Below are positions 58,948 to 64,000 of a DNA stretch of 64,000 nucleotides, piece by piece (positions within the stretch are counted from its first letter, which is position 1; each line of letters begins with the position of its first letter). The notes beneath the pieces were generated by a model. That model saw only the letters and a program-made list of their open reading frames with translations. It searched no databases and was not told the origin of the DNA. The position numbers and the translations under genes are program-made. This DNA comes from Capra hircus (taxonomy: Eukaryota > Chordata > Mammalia > Artiodactyla > Bovidae), in assembly GCF_001704415.2 (NCBI RefSeq), contig NC_030826.1, positions 61,151,362 to 61,215,361 of the forward strand. The letters are read 5' to 3'.

Positions 58948-59144
58948 CTGAAAAGGAGTAAACACAGGTCTATGCATAACTGAATCTACTCAATACTCTG
59001 TAATCATCTATGTGGGGAAGAATCTGAGAAGGGATAATGCACGCGTATGTATACCTGAATCGCCTTGCTGTATACCTGCAACCAGCAGGACACTGCAGAT
59101 CAACCATACACCAATAAAAAAATAGAAATTAAATAAAAAACAAC

Positions 59145-60734
59145 TATCACAAGCCCTCACGAGGGAGATGCCTTGAAGCACTAGGTCATGATCAGATTAG
59201 CAAGACTCTTCTGCGCCTGGAGGCTGGGGCCCTCTTTTGCATTAAAAAAAAAGAGAGAGAAAAATCTAGTTAGATACTGGCTCACGTCCCTTTGAGGCTG
59301 TTCCGTGATGATTCAGACAGTTTTCAGAATGGATGATAACTTAGAGGGTTATAAGGTCCGATTTTATCATGTCTGGGATGAGAACACTCAAACTTTCGGT
59401 ACCCAGAGCCCGACACCCACTCCACCCCCATGACGTCATCACTTGCCAGTGTTGGTTCGGGCAGCAGGGCCCAGAAAGGACACGGAGCAGCTGCCGTGGT
59501 GATGGTGGTGTCGGGGGCACCCACCCAGAAACGAAAAGTGGAGGAAAAGAGCTGGGGTCCCCAAAAAAGCTGCTTGGGCGTCTCCCCCAACAACTGAAAT
59601 TCAGAGCATGTCTGCATGCACGGAGAGGAAAGGGTTCTGAGCGCTGGCCCCCGGAGCAGGGAAACGCCAGCTCCGGGCCGACTCACGGGGGCGCCGGGCG
59701 GCTCTGCCCAGGAGCTGTTTCCCCGACTCCCTCCTCCAAAAAGGAAATTGCAGGCTTGTTACGGCTTCGCTCAGGACCGGGGATTATCGAGCTTAAACTC
59801 TCTCCTTCAAGCCATGTTCAAGTTTTTTACTTAAAAGGGAAATGTTTCATTTTGGGCCAAACCCATCCTCCCCCTTCCCCCCTTCCTGGACGGAGAACAA
59901 AGCAATTCAAATCAGAAAACAGAGGGGACTCCGCGAGCAGTGTCCACAGGGACCCGGCTCCCAACTGGATCCGACGGAATTTGATTGAAGTACAGCTGAA
60001 CCCCTCCGCGTCTGTTCAAATGTCATTTCAATAGAAACGTTTCAAATCTCTGCCAAGGAGCTGCCCAGGGGGTGGCGGGCAGCTTGGGCCGGAGACCGCA
60101 GGGGCGGCCCCGGGAGAAACTGACTCAGCCCAGCTGGGGGGCGGGGGGGACGCAGCGGGAAAGCGAGGGGGAGGGCGCGGAGGTGGACCTTCCGGGCCGC
60201 TCTCACACGACAGATGCGAGATGGAAAGGACACAAGCGCGCCTGGATTTTGGCATCGTAGTTTCCTTTTTTTTTTTTCAGACACAGATAAACGCAAAGCC
60301 TGGAAGGATTCATGATCGCAAGAGTGCCGAGGCTGCAGGACCCATGGCACTCTAACGCGGATGCGCCACGCTTGTCGGTCTGGAAAGGGGACCGTGTGTC
60401 TGGCTGGCCTGGGCTTTGTCAAGGCAACTGCCTAGGATTTGGTTTGAGGTTGGGGCTGAGGAGGTGGGTCTTGACTTCCTTACCCTTCACGGTGAAGGAG
60501 GCCATGAGGTTCGTGGTTCGATAGCCAAAACTGTCTTGAAAAGGAAGACCCAAGTCGGAAGACTCATACTTTTTCAACTTCAAAACAGTTAGCTGTGGAA
60601 ATCGAAGACGAATACAGAGCTACAGGCATCAGGACAGTGTGGTCCTCGTAAAGGATAGACCAGGGGTCCATGGAATAAAACTGAGAGTCAGAACAGGACC
60701 ACAGCGCTATACTTGATGTGGAAAACCGACCAGG
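59145..60734. other. Long single-copy block with CpG-rich part and CRE motif
   Basis: About 1.6 kb without a recognisable repeat. CpG content is raised at 59640-59710 and 60070-60210. A full CRE palindrome TGACGTCA lies at 59431-59438 and an AP-1-type TGACTCA at 60121-60127. No exon is recognised. It is a candidate regulatory region upstream of GNA13. Confidence 0.5.
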
Positions 60735-60895
60735 ACTTCCTGTACAGCGCAGGGGACTCGGCTCAGTGTGCGGCAGCCTGGACAGGAGGGGAGTTTGGGG
60801 GAGAATGGACACGTGTGTGTATGGCTGAGTCCTTCGCTGTCCACCGGAAACTATCACAACATTGTTAATTGGCTATATTCCAATGTAAAAGAAAA
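60735..60895 (+). mobile_element. L1 3' UTR fragment
   Basis: CTGTACAGCGCAGGGGACTC, GTGTGTATGGCTGAGTCCTT and AACATTGTTAATTGGCTATA followed by TTCCAATGTAAAAG match the artiodactyl L1 end. Confidence 0.83.
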
Positions 60896-60899
60896 AGTT

Positions 60900-62125
60900 T
60901 TTGAGAAGAAGTGAGAGCCTAGGAATAAATCCATATGCTTACGATCAATTGATTTTAGACAAATACGTCTAGATGATTCAGTGGAGAATGAATACTTTAC
61001 ACCCACATGAAGAATGATGAAGTTGGGTCCCTGCCTTATACCAAAGGCGCAAACTGCCTCAGCAAGGCCGAGGACCTAAATGTCAAGAGCTAAAGCTTTT
61101 AGAAGAAAGCCTGGGTGTAAGTCTTCAGGGCCTTGGCTCGGGCAATGGCTTTTTAGATATAACGCCAAAGGGAAAGCAACCTCCTGAAAAGGGATAATGG
61201 AACTTCATCAAAATGAATCGCTGCAAAGGACATGATCAAGAAAGTGATCCAGTGTCTCATGAAAGCCTCATAGAAGGCAGCCTAATCTTAAAAACGGACA
61301 AAGGGACCTCTCTGGTGACCCAGTGGTTGAGAATCTGTCCGTCAGTTCAGGGGACGTGGGTTTGATCCCTGGTCAACAAGACTCTGCTTGCCATGGGGCA
61401 GCTAAGCCCGTTCACCCTAGAGCCGGCGCTTTGCAACGAGAAGCCACCGCAATGCAAAGCTTGTGTACTGCACCTAGAGAGGAGCCCACGGGAAGCAGCA
61501 AAGACCCAGCACAGCCAAAAATAAATAACTAGTGTAAAATGGACAAAGGATTTGAATAAACATTTATCCAGAGAAGATGTGCAAATAAGCAATAGGCATA
61601 AAGTAAGCTTGCATCATTAACCTTTAGAGAAAGGCAAGTCAAAAACCACAGTGAGGCAGAGCTCACACCCACTAGGACGGCTGCGATCAAAATGACAGCG
61701 GCAGACCCTGGCAAAGATGTGGACAGACTGGAAATCCCCTACATTGCCGCGGGGAATCTGAAATTGTGCAGCCATTTCGGAAAACAGTTCGGTAATTCCC
61801 CCAAAAGTAATTCCTCTAAATTTAGAGTTAGCCTATGACTCAGCAACTCCACTTTGAGGTCCATCCCAGGAGAACTGAAAACAAGTGTCTACACAAAAAC
61901 TTGTACGTGACTGCTCAGAACAGGATTACTCACCACGGTTAAAGAGGTAGAAAGAGCCCACGTGTCCATAGACTGATGACAACAAACTGTTCCTACAAGG
62001 GAATATTTCTCAGCCATGAAAAGGAATGAAATCCTGATACATGGGGCAGCGTGGGTGAACTTTGAAAGCACCATGCTGCTTGAGAGAAGCCAGCCGCAGC
62101 AGGCCACATTTTATGTGTGTACTGC
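60900..62125 (+). mobile_element. Old L1 (L1M-type) ORF2 C-terminus and 3' UTR, split by a SINE
   Basis: Typical ORF2-end sequence is recognisable: GGACATGATCAAGAAAGTGA, AAAACCACAGTGAGGCAGAG, GACTCAGCAACTCCACTTTG and ATGAAAAGGAATGAAATCCT. Heavy divergence and frameshifts make it inactive. A CHR SINE (61306-61530) interrupts it. Confidence 0.88.
61306..61530 (+). repeat. CHR-2-type SINE nested in L1
   Basis: It has a GGGACCTCTCTGGTGACCCAG head, GTTTGATCCCTGGTCAACAA box, a long body and an AAAAATAAATAACTAG tail. L1 homology continues with the AAAATGGACAAAGGATTTGA stretch. Confidence 0.88.
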
Positions 62126-62127
62126 AG

Positions 62128-62335
62128 GTCCAGATGGCTCAGCCGGCCAAGAACCCGCCCGCCGGTGCAGGAGACGTGAGAGACTCGGGGTTCGATCCCT
62201 GGGTCGGGAAGATCCCTGGGGAAGGAAATGGCGGCCTGCTCCAGTGTTCTTGCCTGGGAAATCCCATGGACAGAGGCGCCTGGCGGGCTGCAGTCCATGA
62301 GGTCGCAGAGAGGCAGACAGAACTGAGCAGGAACA
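62128..62335 (+). repeat. Bov-tA SINE at the L1 3' end
   Basis: Near complete. GGGTTCGATCCCTGGGTCGG box, GGAAATGGCGGCCTGCTCCA middle, ends ACAGAACTGAGCAGG. Confidence 0.92.
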
Positions 62336-63101
62336 CATCGGGAGCGCTGAGCAGAGAGGGACCCGCGTTTCTGCCGCCTCCTCGCCTCCCTTGGAAAAAT
62401 TCAGATTACTTGCCAGATGGCCGGCTGCCGACCCCGCCGCACTGGCTGCCTTGATGTCCCTGGACTTGCCCTCGAGATGTCCCCGCCACCTCCCCCTTAA
62501 CACCCGAGAGAGCCCTTGGCAGACATGGAAACTGAGTCACACGGTCCCTTCCCGAAGCCAGCTCCTCCTCTCCCCACCACCCTCCCCCTTCTGACCCGCA
62601 GGCTGGTTTTCATCCTCCGTCTCTCTCAAGCTTCGAGGGGTATGTCTTCCTAACACTTGTCAAAAATTAAAGTGAGACCGGCTTTTAAACACTCTGTCTG
62701 TACTCACGGCCAGGAAGGCACGTCTGTCTCCAAAGAATCTGCATTTACAATCCCAAATATGCACTTGTGCCCCGGCGAAAGAATGTCTTCCTGCTTTCAA
62801 GCTGGGCTTGGCGTGACCTCTAGGCTTTAATATTTTCAACAAAGTGTCATTGGACGATGTCACCGCATGCAGAAAGTGGGAGAGGGAGACGGTCCCTTCC
62901 CGGACGTGACGCCTGGCTCGAGTCAGCTGAGACTTGGCCCAGAGCCACCTACCTGGTTTTACCTTTTGCTCTCGCCCTATATTTAATTTTAAAAACCTCC
63001 ACTGAAGTGTTATTGTTTTCATTTCTAGGTTTTAACCTCTTGAGGGTCAACACACGTTTTCTGAAGACGGAAGTGTCGGCCAACGCTATACAGGAGCATC
63101 A
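62336..63101. other. Single-copy DNA
   Basis: No gene or repeat is recognised. Confidence 0.45.
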
Positions 63102-63262
63102 TGGCAGGCCTCCTTCCTCGGTCAGCATCCCTCGCCCCCACACACCCTGCCCCCCGCGGCCAATCACAGCTGCACCCACAGTGGCAGGCCTCCTTCCTCG
63201 GTCAGCATCCCTTGCCCCCAGCCCCGCCCCAGCCCTGCCCCCTGAGGCCAATCACAGCCACA
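63102..63262. repeat. Tandem duplication, 80-bp period, each copy with a CCAAT motif
   Basis: Copies start with TGGCAGGCCTCCTTCCTCGG at 63102 and 63182. They are nearly identical in their first 30 bases and again around GGCCAATCACAGC (CCAAT at 63160-63164 and 63248-63252), with more change between. Confidence 0.92.
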
Positions 63263-63284
63263 CCCCTCTGTCTAGATTCTGCCC

Positions 63285-63488
63285 ACAGACTCACTGGAAA
63301 AACCCTGACGCTGGGAAAGATTGAGGGCTGGAGGAGAGGGGGTGACAAAGGATGCGATGGTTGGATGGCATCACCAACTCAATGGACGTGAGTTTGAGCA
63401 AGCTCTGGGAGATGGTGAAGGATAGAGGAGCCTGGCGTGCTGCAGTCCCTGGGGTCGCAGAGTCGGATGCAACTTAGCAACTGAGCAG
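63285..63488 (+). mobile_element. BovB 3' tail fragment
   Basis: From CACTGGAAAAACCCTGACGC to GATGCAACTTAGCAACTGAG, covering only the last 200 bases of the element. Positions 63490-64000 beyond it are single-copy with no recognised feature. Confidence 0.88.
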
Positions 63489-64000
63489 CAACCTCGTCCA
63501 CCGAGTGCTGTAAGAATCCAGCTGCTGGTGCTCTCTCCAGGGCTGCCCCCAAAGGGTGATGAGCGGTGGGATTCTGGCTCAGCGTGCTGGGGTCTGGCCA
63601 CCCCCAGTCAGGGAGCCCCGCTGGGTCTGCGGCAGGTGCAGTCCTGTGGGTGGCCAGGAGGAGGTGTCTTGTGCTTCAGAAGGTCCTGCTTCGGGGCCAC
63701 GGTCTGAGCTCTGCTGTTCCCCCTCCCCTTTGCACACAGAAGGCTCCGTCTTGACAAAGCAGTGGCGGGCACCCCATGACTCTGCCTGTCCATCACCTTG
63801 TCACAACAGTCAGCGCTGCCCCGGGCTTCACCCCCCAGCTCTGTGTGACTTAGACGTTGGCCCGATGGTGGGATTCCGCAGCTTCATTCAACAGTCCACC
63901 AGGCCGGGGGGCCCTGGATGGGCAGGTTTGCTCAGATGCGAGTGTCCCCAGCGTCCCGAGCAGGTGTCTGATGCCCTCACTCACCACCATCCTGGGCAGA

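Larger units (their letters stand above)
58030..59140 (+). mobile_element. Artiodactyl L1 3' UTR carrying three nested SINEs
   Basis: L1 segments are readable at 58030-58149, 58345-58440, 58566-58672 and 58948-59140, in consensus order, ending at CACCAATAAAAAAATAGAAA. The SINEs at 58150-58344, 58445-58565 and 58673-58947 interrupt it. Confidence 0.88.

Noticed and set aside
59369..60034. 221-codon plus-strand frame as a new exon
   Set aside because: Its composition is Gly/Ser/Pro/Arg-rich with no family similarity that I recognise. It does not resemble the start of RGS9, the expected neighbour.

Overview
This window is nuclear DNA of a ruminant, most likely a bovid. The main evidence is the repeats. 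Short tRNA-derived SINEs of the Bov-tA/BOV-A2 type, older cetartiodactyl CHR SINEs and copies of the horizontally acquired RTE retrotransposon BovB occur throughout. Older L1, MIR and MER5A-type copies shared with other mammals are also present. I cannot name the species from sequence alone.

The only protein-coding gene I can support is GNA13 (G-protein alpha-13), on the minus strand. Coding exon 1 lies at 21324-21606 inside a strong CpG island (about 20990-22530), which should hold the promoter. Coding exon 2 lies at 18714-18940. Both have consensus splice signals and phases that fit each other. Intron 1 is 2,383 bp. Everything left of 18714 is intron 2. Exons 3 and 4, with the remaining 207 or so codons including switch II and the C-terminus, are not in the window.

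Layout: 1-18713 is GNA13 intron 2, mostly single-copy with CpG-rich patches and scattered SINE/BovB insertions. 18714-21606 is exon 2, intron 1 and exon 1. 21607-22530 is the 5' UTR and promoter side of the CpG island. From 22530 to 64000 is the region upstream of GNA13. It has no recognisable gene and is dense in repeats: a BovB nested in a BovB (27561-30356); a G-rich minisatellite (35690-36764) joined to a long CA-rich tandem array (36769-38699) that changes orientation across a 25-base assembly gap; a locally rearranged block with a perfect 147-bp inverted repeat (46107-46960); and L1 remnants carrying stacks of SINEs (58030-59140, 60900-62125).

I found no new molecular system. The observations most worth checking are: the same stop codon replacing the catalytic tyrosine of the reverse-transcriptase YADD box in three of four BovB copies; the 147-bp inverted repeat with its direct-repeat junctions; the orientation flip at the gap; the open frame upstream of the GNA13 start; and several promoter-like or factor-binding motifs in single-copy DNA. 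Long open frames in the tandem arrays and the GC-rich DNA look like composition artefacts, and I do not annotate them as genes.
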